Position numbers and translations under genes: made by a program. The notes under the pieces are model-generated. The model was given only the letters and a program-made list of their open reading frames with translations. It was not told the DNA's origin and searched no databases. From the NCBI GenBank assembly GCA_963682025.1, contig OY821519.1:103054480-103118479 (forward strand): a stretch of DNA of 64,000 bases, in the 5' to 3' direction. This stretch comes from Cordilura impudica (taxonomy: Eukaryota; Arthropoda; Insecta; Diptera; Scathophagidae). Shown here one piece after another: positions 11,203 to 22,553 of this stretch. Position 1 is the stretch's first letter. Each line of letters begins with the position of its first letter.

Positions 11203-12132
11203 AATGGTTAAAAATTTTTTATGAGTGATTTACGAATACCGTTGATCATAGGCTGTGTAAATTAAGTTCTTTTTATACACATTCTACTAAATTTTTGATT
11301 TCTTAGTTGTTCACACGCCAACACTTTTGTCGAAATACCTTGAAATTTTGAAAACATAATCTCTACATACATTGAAATGAAAGATTAATAGTTTTTTCCA
11401 AGTGTTCTTGAAAAAATTTATGAAAATAGACATCATATGCGAGGAACATATTTTCATACATTTGTGTGGAAAGTCTCTGATCTTTTTCGGACAGCATTTG
11501 GCACACTCCACATTTTTATCAGAATGCTTCAATATTTGAGGAAGGCAATCAGACTCGAAAATATGTTTAATCCTATTTATTTGTTTATTAATTATGTCAA
11601 ACATCTATAAAGGTAAAATTTTCACACATTTCTTTAGAAAAAAGGGGAGCTTTTTTAAATAGTGAATTGCACATGCCAGCAGAACAGTCGGATTTAAGTG
11701 AAATTTAAAGATGTTATTTATTACATATTTATATGATATTAAATAGTTGCATATATCTTTTTTCAATGTTTAAAAATACGGAAAATATTTGTGTTTGCTA
11801 CCCGAGCTACTCCTGTGGCTTAATCGTGACCCATCGGCTCTGATTTATACCATACAACACTCTGTGGTCAAAACTAAAGAGAACTTGAGAAATGTACATA
11901 TTTATAATCATGTTTTATCTTCGCAAATTTTCTCTGGAACTATTTTTGTTGAACATTGTTAAAAAATTAATCAACTGACTTACGCGTGTATGTTTTTTAA
12001 AATGATTAAATATAAAATAGGCGCCACTTACCTGGAAAGAAAAATAAAGTTTATTAATTAAAAACAAATTAAATAAGTTTAAATAAAATTCAACAAGACA
12101 AATTCAAAGTCCTCATCAATTGTTAATAATTT
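11203..12132. other. Mostly featureless AT-rich stretch
   Basis: It contains one 97-codon open frame (annotated separately) and a diverged A-tail-like trace near 11850-11875 (ATACCATACAACACTCTGTGGTC-like). Otherwise I see no recognisable gene or repeat. Confidence 0.5.
11311..11604 (-). CDS. Cysteine-containing 97-residue open frame, unrecognised
   Basis: Open frame starting MFDIINKQIN on the minus strand. It contains six cysteines in a central region (ESDCLPQILKHS, VECAKCCPKK, PHKCMKICSS) followed by NTWKKLL. The CAKC plus downstream W pattern faintly recalls insect OS-D chemosensory proteins, but the cysteine spacing does not fit: 13 residues between the first Cys and CAKC instead of 18. 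It has no signal peptide and no obvious splice sites. Chance open frames of this size are expected in the window, so coding status is doubtful. Confidence 0.2.
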   Translation of the reverse strand: MFDIINKQINRIKHIFESDCLPQILKHSDKNVECAKCCPKKIRDFPHKCMKICSSHMMSIFINFFKNTWKKLLIFHFNVCRDYVFKISRYFDKSVGV

Positions 12133-12205
12133 CTCCCTATACCACTCTGTGGTCAGGGTATAAGTTTGTGCTGATGTTTGTAACTGCCGAAAATACCTAT
12201 TTGAC
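12133..12205 (-). mobile_element. A-element copy 6 (tail fragment)
   Basis: Short reverse-orientation fragment: CCCTATACCACTCTGTGGTC, then GGGTATAA, TTTGTGCTG and TGTTTGTAACT, matching the last about 75 bp of the A-element. The rest is missing. Confidence 0.75.
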
Positions 12206-12403
12206 TTTTTAATATAGGGAGTAATTGGCTGGTTACTGTTTTTTAAAGGTAAATTCATGGTTTAATGTAAAAACAAATAAAATTTTGCCTCCATGTGATG
12301 GAGAAGCAAAGTCGAGAAATCCGTGTTTAGTGCAGAAAGACAGCGCTTAACTGATTTCTGCTTTAAACGGCGGGATTTTTAATACTGAACGCCAGTAAAA
12401 CAG

Positions 12404-12702
12404 GTCGTTTCAATATATACAATGTGACCCCTCAAGATGTTAGGTCTTTTAAAATGGGTGGCCTCGGTCGTACAAATATATTACAAATTCTGATGAAACC
12501 TCTGGTAGAGTCTATCTATCCAAATGACATAATGAAGACTTTTAAGATTTCAACTTACAAGTTGGTTTCTTATAACAAGAACTTTCCAGGAAAAGTAGGT
12601 GTGAAGCAATTTATAGATGGACTTGGATCATCAATATTCACTATGGTAAAATCCCATTCTCCTCCGGGTTTAACTACAGAGATCACATATCCTTCAGGAA
12701 TG
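12404..12702 (+). CDS. Candidate host-gene exon, unrecognised protein
   Basis: The frame is open from 12367. The likely exon follows the AG at 12402-12403 and ends at a strong splice donor, ATG|GTGAGT, at 12702. It encodes about 99 residues of balanced composition: RFNIYNVTPQDV, FKMGGLGRTNILQILMKP, TYKLVSYNKNFPGKVG, QFIDGLGSSIF, SPPGLTTEITYPSGM. It contains none of the poly-Phe, poly-Lys or poly-Ile runs of chance frames here, and codon use is unlike the AT-rich surroundings. I do not recognise the family. The donor leaves phase 0. A possible next exon lies at 15225. Upstream (12270-12360) another frame has PPCDGEAKSRNPCLVQKDSA before a stop, which might be an earlier exon or decayed coding. 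It could also be a pseudogene fragment. Confidence 0.45.
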
Positions 12703-12705
12703 GTG

Positions 12706-15224
12706 AGTAAAAACAAAAAATTTTATGCAATATTTTACAATGTGCAATACTAGGCCCTAATCCCATTTTTTTTTTTTTTTTGGTGAATCTGATAGGTCCC
12801 AATAAATGTAAAAAAATAAATAAAAGAATAAAAGAATAAAAGCTCTAAAACCCTACTTGGATACGAATAGTTTTATAACAATATTTTTCAATGTCCTACC
12901 ATGGAAGTGAAATGCACTGCGAGTGTATGAGGACGACCGGGCATTCCATAAAAAAAAATATGTATATGAGCAAATCCTGAGAAGTGGCGAATACCAAGCA
13001 AAAAAAATTTTTTTTAATATGCACATGTCATACATCAAATTAAAGAACAAGATCACTACTTCCATAATATAATAAAATAAATTAATTATTTTAAGAAATA
13101 TAGCCATATCTGTGATGGTTGTTCTAAACATTTTTTAATTATCGTATTAGTTGGTATCTGGTAATATATTTTTGTCAAAGTGGTGCAATCCAAAATGGCC
13201 GACTTGATGTTCTAAGTTGGTAGAGACGTGAATGTTGTGTTTTTATATAGTTACAACTAACTCCAAGGGATCGCTAAAATATTTCACAATAACGACACTT
13301 TCGTTGTAATGTAAATTGCTTGTAATAAAACTAATGCCAATTCATTTGTTTTTTTTTCTCGCTTGAAAGTTTCTCGCTTGTGGGTTACATAAACTCTATG
13401 ATAAATGCTGAATTTCTATTTATTTCAGTACAATGTCGCAACCGTAACAACTTTTTATATTTTTTTTTCTAAGGTATCAGGAGAGAAAAATTTTCGATAC
13501 AACACTAAATAGTTAAATACATATCTGTTGTGACAATTATATTTTTTTCATTTCTGTATTTTTCTTAAGGGGGCACAAAACGTGAAATGATCATCAAGGA
13601 AAAAATATGGGTCACCAATTGTGTCACAACTGTAACAGATTTTGCTAATAAAATGAATATTATTATATTTTTTTGTTTTTTTTTTTAATAACATAAGTTT
13701 ATACAGTACTATATAAATTAAATTCTTTCTAATTTTCTAATAATTCTCATTAAATTAAATGAACATTAAAATTGTACAGTACAATGATACATAAAATGTT
13801 CTGATATTTTACATAAAACTATGCTACATCTATGCTTACAGCATTAGCACAACGTAATGTTTTTAGTTTAAAATCATAGGAGAATTCGTATGTTTTAACT
13901 TATGTCATGCTAATTGTTTAGTGTTGCTAAGTTAAGTTGAGTTGACATGTAAACACCTCACTTTGTGTTTCTTTTTTTTTGTTTCGACAAGATACAAAGG
14001 TGTTATCGATTGTTGTTCAATTGTCATACAAAACGAACATAGTACATGACGTAGAGATAAAGCTTCCGTTTTTTTCTTTTTCTGAAAAAGTAACTCAACG
14101 TGTGAAGTTCTCAAATTCTGAATTAAAAATATTCATACTAAAATCGTGGTGAATCGTGATTTTTTTTTTAAATAAATAATGTTAATGGTGTTAGCAAAAA
14201 TATCTGCTTAAAGTGATAAAAGTCGTAGTGCTAATATTTTTTATTGTATGTGAATATACAAAAATAATATATTTAAAAAAAGTAATATTGGACACAAGTA
14301 GTCCCAAATCAAAGACGGATTCAGAAAAATAGAGTTACCCAAAATTGGTTTTACATCAATAAACCCAATCTAATTGGTAAAAATTTCTTCTCTATATAAT
14401 GTTTTATTAAATCTTAATGTGTGCAATATTTCTTAGGGTTTTAATGTATCGTTTTAATCTAAATTCCTTTATATGAGGCCATGTAAAAGTTTTACGCCAG
14501 TTATCACTTGAAACAAATCACGCCATCAAGTCAGAAAAACCAACAAAATATCAAGAGCTACATGAAACCCGCTAAAAAAAAATTTTTTTTTTAAAAGATA
14601 CCTCCTGTGCAATTTAATAAAAATTAATTAAATAGTCAACCTAAGTGATCATAAAATCATACATAATTCCAACAACACCTATGGTTTTTATGGAATCTGC
14701 ATCGCTGAAAGATTTAATTATGAACGCAGAAATATTAATGTATTAAAAGTCATCATGTTCTCTACAATCTCAATCAATCTGATTTTTTTTTAACATCATA
14801 CCAATAAGATTCAAATTATTAAAAAAAAAAAAAAAAAGGAAGAAAAATTGTTACGGTTCTATATAAATGACAACCACTGTAGCTGGTTCAATTTATGAAT
14901 GGAATTTCTACACTAAAAACTAGTTTTGAGTAAACGCATCAGTGACGTCATCAACAAACTTAATAAGACCTTTTTTTTTTTCATTGACCTTTTTTTTTTC
15001 AGTATATTTGACATAATTTTAGAAACAACAAATTTTAATATTGTAATGTTAAGTATAACAGTTGAATTTTGAAGAATTCCATAATTAAGTAAAGATTAAT
15101 TAAGAATTTATATAAAACTTAATTTGTTATACATAGCATGTTGAATGGTATAATATTTGGTATCGCCAGATACTAAAATTATTCTATATTTTGAACTTTT
15201 ATATTAATATTGTTTAAATTTCAG
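12706..15224. other. AT-rich stretch, possibly intron
   Basis: If the exons at 12404-12702 and 15225-15269 belong together, this is their intron. It is rich in T and A homopolymers (for example 14821-14837) and holds three copies of a CACAACCGTAAC-like motif. I found no coding frames or known transposon. Confidence 0.4.
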
Positions 15225-16130
15225 TTCCATGGATGCTTTGTGCTCAAATCATCGCCTGCACAGCAGTAAGGTAAATCAACAGCGTAAAACAATATGGTAT
15301 AACATTCTACATTAATTTACTTCAACTCGTAAGTCAAAATATACAATTTTTATTTCTACATGCGTTCGTTCTACACTTAAATATTTTTATATGATAATGA
15401 TATATAATATTCGGCTAGATTATATAATATTCGGTTATTTTATAGAAGGTTATGTTATGAAATCTATTAGTATTGAACAATAATAATAATTCAGATTTAA
15501 CAAATGAATGAAATTAAACTTTTGATATGGAAAAATTATTAATAAATGTTATTTTAATAGAAATGAAGAACATTGAGTAAAAGGAATTTAATTGGGAATG
15601 CTGACTGGTAAACGGATATTATGGATAATTTATTAGTAAATTTTAGGGAACATCCTAAAGTAATAAGTGTTTTTGTGAAAACAGCGATTTTTATTAAGTA
15701 CAAAAATTAAAATATGATAACTTGTGTAGAGTTCAATAGTCTGGCTAAATTATATTAAGTTTTTATTTGCAAGAAAAGTCTTGGAAAGAGTATGTATCTC
15801 TTTTCTTTTTTTTTTGTTGTAGTAGGTTTAGAATGGTCAAAGAACCTCCCCAATCCGACGAGCGTAGCCCTTCAAGCTTTCCAAGCACCGACCATTACTA
15901 ACCAAAAACATAAAATAATTTAAATGTGCTTACGTACTACAAACATTTGCAACACAACCGTAACAACAGCAAACTAATTTTTTGCAATAAGTACAATAGT
16001 AAATTTTAATAAATGAAGGTTACACAATTGGACCTTTAGGTGAATGCTAAAACCCAAAGTTTTTCAGTTTACATAAGACAAAGTAGCTGCAATCACCCGG
16101 TAGTGGAGTACTTTATGTCACAACCGTAAC
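13435..16130. repeat. Dispersed CACAACCGTAAC motif, five sites
   Basis: The motif recurs at 13435-13450 (TCGCAACCGTAACAA), 13622-13638 (GTCACAACTGTAACAG), 14850-14859 (reverse, TTACGGTTCT), 15951-15967 (ACACAACCGTAACAACAG) and 16117-16130 (GTCACAACCGTAAC). The 13622 and 16117 sites share extended context: about GATTTGCT follows each. They are probably diverged copies of one repeat unit rather than independent sites. Confidence 0.5.
15225..15269 (+). CDS. Candidate terminal mini-exon
   Basis: It is preceded by a good acceptor (ATTGTTTAAATTTCAG). In phase 0, matching the donor at 12702, it reads FHGCFVLKSSPAQQ and then TAA. Joined to the upstream exon, the C-terminus would be YPSGM followed by this segment. 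An alternative is a 46-bp untranslated exon ending at the donor-like AAG|GTAAAT at 15270. The evidence is splice signals and phase only. Confidence 0.3.
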   Translation, partial: FHGCFVLKSSPAQQ

Positions 16131-16470
16131 CAAGATTTGCTGATATAAGAAAATGATATTAAACTTTTTAACAAGTTAAGTTTTCATTTTATTCTTGAAG
16201 TCCCTAATAAAATTAGAATATTTCGTATGACATTTAATATAATGATAGTTGTTTAGTTCAGAAATTAGCCAAGTGCAAACTTTATATTATTTTTTACATA
16301 CGGGTTAATATAGATAAAAAAACTCTTGTGTGTATCAAACAGTTATGGATAACTTTCATAGGAAAAAAATATAAATTTTCTAAAGATAAATTTTAAGTTT
16401 CCAAGAAATTTTCTTTGTTTTACTCAAAATCAATTATTTGTTGTTTGAATGATTTTTGAAATAAACGAAT
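15271..16470. other. No gene seen
   Basis: AT-rich sequence with two CACAACCGTAAC motifs (15951 and 16117). A slightly GC-richer patch around 15835-15905 (GAACCTCCCCAATCCGACGA and following) contains no open frame I can support. Confidence 0.5.
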
Positions 16471-16794
16471 CAATTCTTAGTCATAGCCCCCATACAAAGC
16501 TGCTTCCCGATCTTCACTTAAACCTCTCAAACCCATATTGTACAGAGTTTTGTCAAATTTGGTTTGTATACGGACTTGCAAAATATAAGTGGCTTTATCA
16601 AATTTGGTCAATCAGTCAGTCTTCGAGCTATTCCACATGCAAATATAGATGTTATATGAAGTTTTTAGATCTGCAGGCAAATAACTAATTAAAATTCCAC
16701 TCAGATTTCTTTTGGTACCAATTTTCATACACAATAAGTTTGACCTAACACGAATTCTATAGTTGTTCTAGACTGACTATAATTTTCTTACTTG
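16471..16794 (-). mobile_element. A-element copy 7 (head half)
   Basis: Reverse-orientation head half, running from the CAATTCTTAGTCATAGCCCC segment to CTTACTTG. The palindrome is degraded (TTCTAGACTGACTATAA), and the segment between the CAAATTTGG box and the head is rearranged. Confidence 0.8.
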
Positions 16795-17194
16795 CTTTTA
16801 AATAATTCTTAGATTTAACGGATTTTCTCGCAATATAATTCAATGATATTGAGAGTGAGCAAAACAAAAAGTAGAACCAAACTAAACGAATAAATTTGTC
16901 AAAGCTTTTAAAGTACCAACTTCTTTGAATACTGTATTATAATTTATTTATAAATAATTTACGTTCTGTCAACGACCTGACCCAACCAGTAGATTCCACT
17001 CAACGTTTCCGAAAAATATGGCGCGTTAAAAAAATTAGATCTTTTGTAAAAAATAACTTGAGGATAAAAAGTAAAACTTGAAATGCCAGAAAGTGGTCCG
17101 ATTAAGAATAAAGTGTAGTTACGAATTTTTGAAATATATTCTTTCTTCTGCTCTACCACGCACCATTGAAAACAAACCTTATCACTTATAAATT

Positions 17195-17490
17195 TTCATA
17201 CCTTCCACAGTAGTGTGCAGAGGATATATTTAAGTTTGCCATTTCGTTTGTAATGATTAGAAAAAAAATCTGAACCCCGTTCGATGTATATGTATTACAT
17301 ATGTTGTTGATACTGATATATCGATGTTTGTCTGTCCATTTCTCTCCCTTTGAAAATCACGATAATTTAAGTTTGCTGTTTGAAATAATCAAAATCGGTT
17401 GTATAGGTTCCCAGATTTCAATGAAAATATAAAAAAGCTCTTGTGGAGATATGATTTTTCATCAAATTATATAGATATTTATAAAAACCT
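17195..17490 (+). mobile_element. C-element copy 1
   Basis: Second dispersed family. The diagnostic terminus is ATACCTTCCACAGTAGTGTG followed by CAGAGGATAT. Then come AAGTTTGCCATTTCGTTTGT, AATGATTAGAAAAAAAAT, GAACCCC, a GTCTGTCC motif and AAATCACGAT. It aligns with 57472-57960 in the same orientation. It has no coding capacity. Confidence 0.65.
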
Positions 17491-17723
17491 AAAAAAATAT
17501 ATACAGATTTTAATAAGTGTAAAAATTAATAACATTTTCATATTTTTTTTTAACACTTTTTCTTTTAATAACTCTAAATTTGAACTTATAGAAAATTGTT
17601 TTTATTAAAAGTTTTTTCATTTGAAAACATTTGAGCATTTTAAAAATATTTCCTTTGTTATATGTTTAATGCTTTTTCTTTACCGCAAATCTAGCAAAGT
17701 TTAAGAAAAGTTAATAAAAAAAA
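17491..17723. other. AT-rich spacer
   Basis: Short AT-rich spacer between a C-element and an A-element. No gene or recognisable repeat is seen. Confidence 0.5.
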
Positions 17724-18494
17724 ACAAGTAAAAAATTTTAGTCGGTCTAGATCGACTGTATGATGCCCTGTACCATGCGTTTACAGGCACTATGTCTTAG
17801 GCCCAAATAATTAGATAAAGAAACTAAGCGTAAAGCAAATTTGAGTGGCATTGTTTTTTTTTTTTTTTTGCCTTCGGTTATTAAAAAAGTTCATATCGGA
17901 TGCTATATTTATATGGGGACTAGGTAGAAAAATGGACCGAGCCTGACCATATTTGGTTAAGTCACTAATTTTTTTTTTTTCAAAAATATATACAAACCAA
18001 ATTTGAGAAAAATCTGTGCAATATTTTTGTTTTGTGATAGATTTAAATAAAGATCGGGAATCAGCTTCATGTGGGGGCTATGACTAGGAAATCTCCTATA
18101 GGGTTTATTTTTAGACGATTGAGAAATGGATGTAGTAAACATATACAAAGCCAATTTGGCCGAAATATATATGAAATTTTGGATTTTATGGCAATTTAAG
18201 TCAATCTTGTAGGGGTCATTTGAATGGGAACTAGGTCCGATTTTCCAATTTCAACAGCGTTCAACCTACGGCCGACAGTAGCCTATACACTAAATTTCAT
18301 CGAAATATATTCATATATACGACCTGTAGTTTGACACATAGACGGACAAATGGACGGACGGACGGACATCGCTCTATCGACTCAGAAGTGATTCTGAGTC
18401 AGTCGGGATTATAAAAGATGGGCGTAGGTTAATTAGTTATGGTACTAATAAACATCAGCACAAAGTGGTATACCACATAGTGGTATATGGTACA
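17724..18494 (+). mobile_element. A-element copy 8 (nearly full length)
   Basis: Head ACAAGTAAAAAATTTTAG; palindrome with one change (TAGTCGGTCTAGATCGACTG); GACG run at 18350-18368; tail AGTGGTATATGGTACAA. It is full-length but diverged at both ends, so it is older than copies 9 and 10. Confidence 0.9.
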
Positions 18495-19529
18495 ATTATG
18501 TCCCGTAGACTTAAAATAGTGTATCTACACACATATTCTCTAAATATCATGTAATTGTAAGTAGCAGATTTAATTCTTTGACGGATAACTCTTTAATCGG
18601 ATTTTATCAATTGATTTTTATTTATTTTTTAAAGAAAATTGTTTTCACAAAAAGATAAATTAATCTTATAAAGCCTATAAATAATATAATATATATAATA
18701 ACAATTGCATTGCTTTTATATTTGGTTTTGAAAATTATCAATTACTCGGTTTGTTTTGATGTTTTGTGTATCACTATTTGCCATTAATTGTTTTGATATA
18801 TATTTTTGCTACAAATTGGTATGAGTTATGAAAAATTTGATAAATGTTTATTTGAATTCTTAAAATTGTGTAGGTGTCCGAAAATATACTGTTCATGTCA
18901 GCATGTAAAATGATTTTTATTTTTTAAACAAATTTTCATATTTTCCAAAACCATTTGTATAGGGTATATTTTTGAGCCCGCATAACCCGACTTTAACTTC
19001 TTACATGTAATTTTTGTATTTTTTTTTAAATAAATATATCTTTGCGTATTTAAATTAATATTTAAATTAAAGTTAATTGAGATAAAAATACTTAGTAATT
19101 ACATATTTTTAAAGGTTGGTATCTGGCCATTTTAAATGGTAAAACAGAAACTGTCAAGATTTTTATACAAGACTTATTTGAAATCTTTTTTGAAATATTA
19201 CATAATTTTTAAGCTTTTAGAATACTGCAAAGAGTTATCCCTTAAATTGTCTTTGAATATTCAAACGCCGCACAGTGTCATCCTTAGAGCAAATAAGCTT
19301 GCAAAAATAAAAAAATTCATATTGCGAAAAAACTCATTTTATACGAACTTGTTCAAAGATTACAAATTTGCTACCTTTACCAAAATCAGATTTTTAGTTT
19401 AGAAGACCGATTTCAAATTTGGCAGATTTTAAGTTAAAAAAAAAAGATTTTAGTAAATCTGGTCTGTAATTTTTTTTTATTTTTATATATTTAAGAATTT
19501 ATTCAGTATATTATAGCAAAAAAAAAAAA
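18495..19529. other. No gene seen
   Basis: AT-rich stretch. The 88-codon frame at 19136-19402 is Lys-, Phe- and Leu-dominated, has no recognisable motif, and is best treated as chance. Confidence 0.55.
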
Positions 19530-20321
19530 ACAAGTCAGAAAATTATAGTCGGTCTAGACCGACTATACGATACCCTATACCATGCGTTTAGAGACCCTAT
19601 CTCTCAGGCCCAACAAACTGGATATAGAAAATAAGCATAAACCAAATTTGAGTGGGAATTTTATTAATTTTTTCGGCTGCAGATATGAAAAAGTTCATAT
19701 CGGATGCTATATCTATATAGGGACTAGGCCCAAAAATGGACCGATCCTGACCATGTTTAGTAAAGGCTCTTGTATTTTTCAAAAATATATACAAACAAAA
19801 TTTGAGAAGAATCAGTGCAATATTTTTGTTTTTTGATAGATTTAAGTGAAGATCGGGAAGCAGCTCTATATGGGGCCTATGACTAAGAGTTGTCCAATAG
19901 GGATTATTTTTGGACTACTGATTAATGGATGTAATATATACATACAAACCCAATTTGACTAAGATTTGTACGATAATTTGGATCTTATGGCAATATATGT
20001 TGATTTCATAGGGGTCATTTGTATGGGGGCTAGGTCTGAACATGGACCGATTCCCACCAATTTCAATAGCGTTCATCCCATGGCCGATAAAAGATGAAAT
20101 ACGAAATTTCGTCAAAATATATTCATATTTGCGACCTGCAGTTTGATTACAAGCTTTACATGGACACACAGACGGACGGACGGACATCGTTAAATCGAAT
20201 CAGATGGTGATTCTGATTCGATCGGTATAATTAAAGATGGGTGTAGGTCAAATATTTTTGGTTGTTACAAACAGCAGCACAAAGTCATTATACCCAAACC
20301 ACATAGTGGTATAGGGTATAA
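19530..20321 (+). mobile_element. A-element copy 9 (reference full-length copy)
   Basis: Best-preserved plus-strand copy, about 790 bp. The head ACAAGTCAGAAAATTATAG leads into the perfect palindrome TAGTCGGTCTAGACCGACTA. The subterminal repeat ATACCCTATACCA (19570-19582) has its inverse TGGTATAGGGTAT at 20307-20319 next to the tail. The interior holds GACGGACGGACGG (20171-20185) and the inverted pair around CAGATGGTGATTCTG. No reading frame is conserved among copies. The subterminal inverted repeats, end-proximal palindrome, internal microsatellite and A/T-run target resemble HINE/DINE-type non-autonomous Helentrons. The class is inferred, since no Rep/helicase is present. Confidence 0.92.
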
Positions 20322-20364
20322 TAATGTGTTTCTGCTGGTAAATCACTATTTACGAACTGTCTAT
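20322..20364. other. 43-bp spacer between inverted A-elements
   Basis: Unique spacer between the tails of copies 9 and 10. It forms the loop of a large inverted repeat whose arms are about 785-790 bp each. Confidence 0.85.
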
Positions 20365-21148
20365 TTATACCCTATACCACTATGTGGTTTGGGTATAATG
20401 ACTTTGTGCTGCTGTTTGTAACAACCAAAAATATTTGACCTAGACCCATCTTTAATTATACCGATCGAATCAGAATCACTTTCTGAGTTGATTTAACAAT
20501 GTCCGTCCGTCCGTCCGTCCGTCCGTCTGTGTGTCCATGTAAAGCTTGTAATCAAACTGCAGGTCGCAAATATGAATATGTTTTGACGAAATTTGGTATA
20601 TAAGCTTTCATCGGCCATGGGATGAAAGCTATCGAAATTGGTGAGAATCGGTCCATGTTCAGACCTAGCCCCCATACAAATTACCCATATGAAATCGACA
20701 TAAATTGCCATAAGATCCAAATTGTCATATAGATCTTACTCAAATTGGGTTTGTATGCGTTCATTACATCCACTAATGAGTATTCCAAAAATGATCCCTT
20801 TGACCCCATATAGAACTGCTTCCCGATCTTCACTTAAATATATTAAAAAACAAAAATATTGCACTGATTCTTCTCAAATTTTGTTTGTACATATTTTTGC
20901 AAAATACGAGATACTTTACCCAACATGATCAGGATCAGTCCATTTTTGGACCTAGTCCCTTTATAGATATAGCATCCGATATGAACTTTTTCATATCTGC
21001 AGCCAAAAAAATTAATAAAAATCCCACTCAAATTTGGTTTTTGCTTATTTTCAATGTCCAGTTAGTTGGGCATAAGAGATAGGGTTTCTAAACGCATGGT
21101 ATAGGGTATCGTATAGTCGGTCTAGACCGACTATAATTTTCTTACTTG
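20365..21148 (-). mobile_element. A-element copy 10 (full length, inverted partner of copy 9)
   Basis: Starts TTATACCCTATACCACTATG and ends with the perfect palindrome and CTTACTTG. The GTCC run at 20503-20527 is longer than in the closely similar copy at 52866-53637. Near-identity with that copy and with 59372-60177 indicates recent activity of this subfamily. Confidence 0.92.
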
Positions 21149-21455
21149 TTTTTTTCTATTTTTCAACTTTGATGGAAAATATATTTTTTTTTTTTGGGAT
21201 AATAATTTTGAAATTGTCACAGGTGGGAAATTCATCTATGATATGCCTTTTAACTCACTTATTTGATAATCTCAGTCGGTTTAAAAGTTATTATTTTTGT
21301 AACGAAAAAATTCAAATGGCACCATTGTGCGACGTCTGCTTAAAAAAAATATTTTTTTAGTTCCTTTTGATCTCTATCTAGTCTAATAATAGAAAATTGT
21401 GAAATTTTTCTACAAAAACCATTCTTTTTACAATAAAAGGACAATAAGTAAAAAA
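21149..21455. other. AT-rich spacer
   Basis: No gene is seen. The 63-codon frame at 21169-21360 begins with a poly-Phe run and lacks motifs. Confidence 0.5.
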
Positions 21456-22156
21456 ACAAGTAAGAAAAAATGCGATACCCTATACCATGCGTTTAGACAG
21501 CCTATCTTTTAGGTCAAACTATTTAGATATAGCAAATAAGCATAAACTAAATTTGGGTGGCATTATTATTAATTTTGTTGCCTTTGAATATAAAAAAGTT
21601 CATATTGAATGATATATCTATATGGGGACTAGATCGATAAATGGACCGATCCTGACCATATTTGATAAAGTTATTTGAATTTTGCAAATACATATACAAA
21701 CCGAATTTGAGAAAAATCTGTGCAATATTTTTGTTTTTTGATAGATATAAATAAAGATATGGAAGGATCTTTATATGGGGGCTATGACTAAGAATTGTCC
21801 CATTGGGTTTACTTTTGGACTACTTATTAACTAATGTAAAAAACACACACAAACCCAACTTAACTGAGATCTATATGATAATTTGGATCTTATGGTAATT
21901 TAAGTCGATTTTAGAGTGGTAATTATGTTGGGACGAGGTCTGAACATGGACCTGTTTTCACCAACTTAACCAAATTTCATTAAAATATATTTATGTTTGC
22001 GACCTCTAGCTTGATTACAAGGTTACATGCACACATAGACAGACGGACGTACGCACATCGCTAAATCGACTAAGAAAGTAATTCAAATATTTTTGGTAGT
22101 TGCAATCATCAGAACAAAGTCAATATACCGAAAAATTATAGTGGTATAGGGTATAA
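21456..22156 (+). mobile_element. A-element copy 11 (palindrome deleted)
   Basis: Head ACAAGTAAGAAAAAATGCG runs directly into ATACCCTATACCATGCG, so the 20-bp palindrome is cleanly absent. The interior is diverged, with only a weak GACG run (22040-22048). The tail GTGGTATAGGGTATAA is intact. Confidence 0.88.
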
Positions 22157-22190
22157 AAATAGCAATTAAGTAGTATTATCTATAATATTG

Positions 22191-22540
22191 ATAGGCTAGG
22201 CGATTTCTTGTGACCGATGTTTTGTTCTACCATTTTATCCCGATTTTGACCAAATGTATATTATTTGAAAGGCACTTCTTATTAGCTGTTTTCCAGATTT
22301 ACAGATCTAAATTTTTTTTTTTTTGAGTAAACTGCATTTAAAGCTGCTACTAACACATATATAAAATTATACATATGCTATGGTGTGTTTATTAAATTTT
22401 TTAATGGGTTTGTTTATGAGTTTGTTATCTTCATTCACAATAATAATAAACCATAAAAGTGTTGGTTGGTGAATTGGCTAAGTTGAAAAATAAAGCTACC
22501 TAGAAATTACACTAGAATTTCGAGCACTGGAATCTGCTGT
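22191..22540 (+). mobile_element. B-element copy 1 (first of tandem pair)
   Basis: Third dispersed family, about 350 bp. It starts ATAGGCTAGGCGATTTCTTG and continues GACCGATGTTTTGTTC. The interior has TTTGAGTAAACTGCATTTAA, and it ends GAATTTCGAGCACTGGAATC then TGCT. The terminus contains the near-palindrome CTCGAATTTCGAG. It is non-coding. The same boundaries recur at 22554, 30958 and 39398, which supports a discrete mobile unit. Confidence 0.8.
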
Positions 22541-22553
22541 TATTATTCAATTA

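Noticed and set aside
18349..18369. GACG/GTCC runs as CRISPR-like or regulatory repeats
   Set aside because: They are a microsatellite inside each A-element with no spacer structure.
19597..19836. Overlapping frames on both strands in A-elements (for example MYIFLKNTRAFTKHGQDRSIF-type)
   Set aside because: Same reason: by-products of repeated non-coding DNA, open by chance on either strand.
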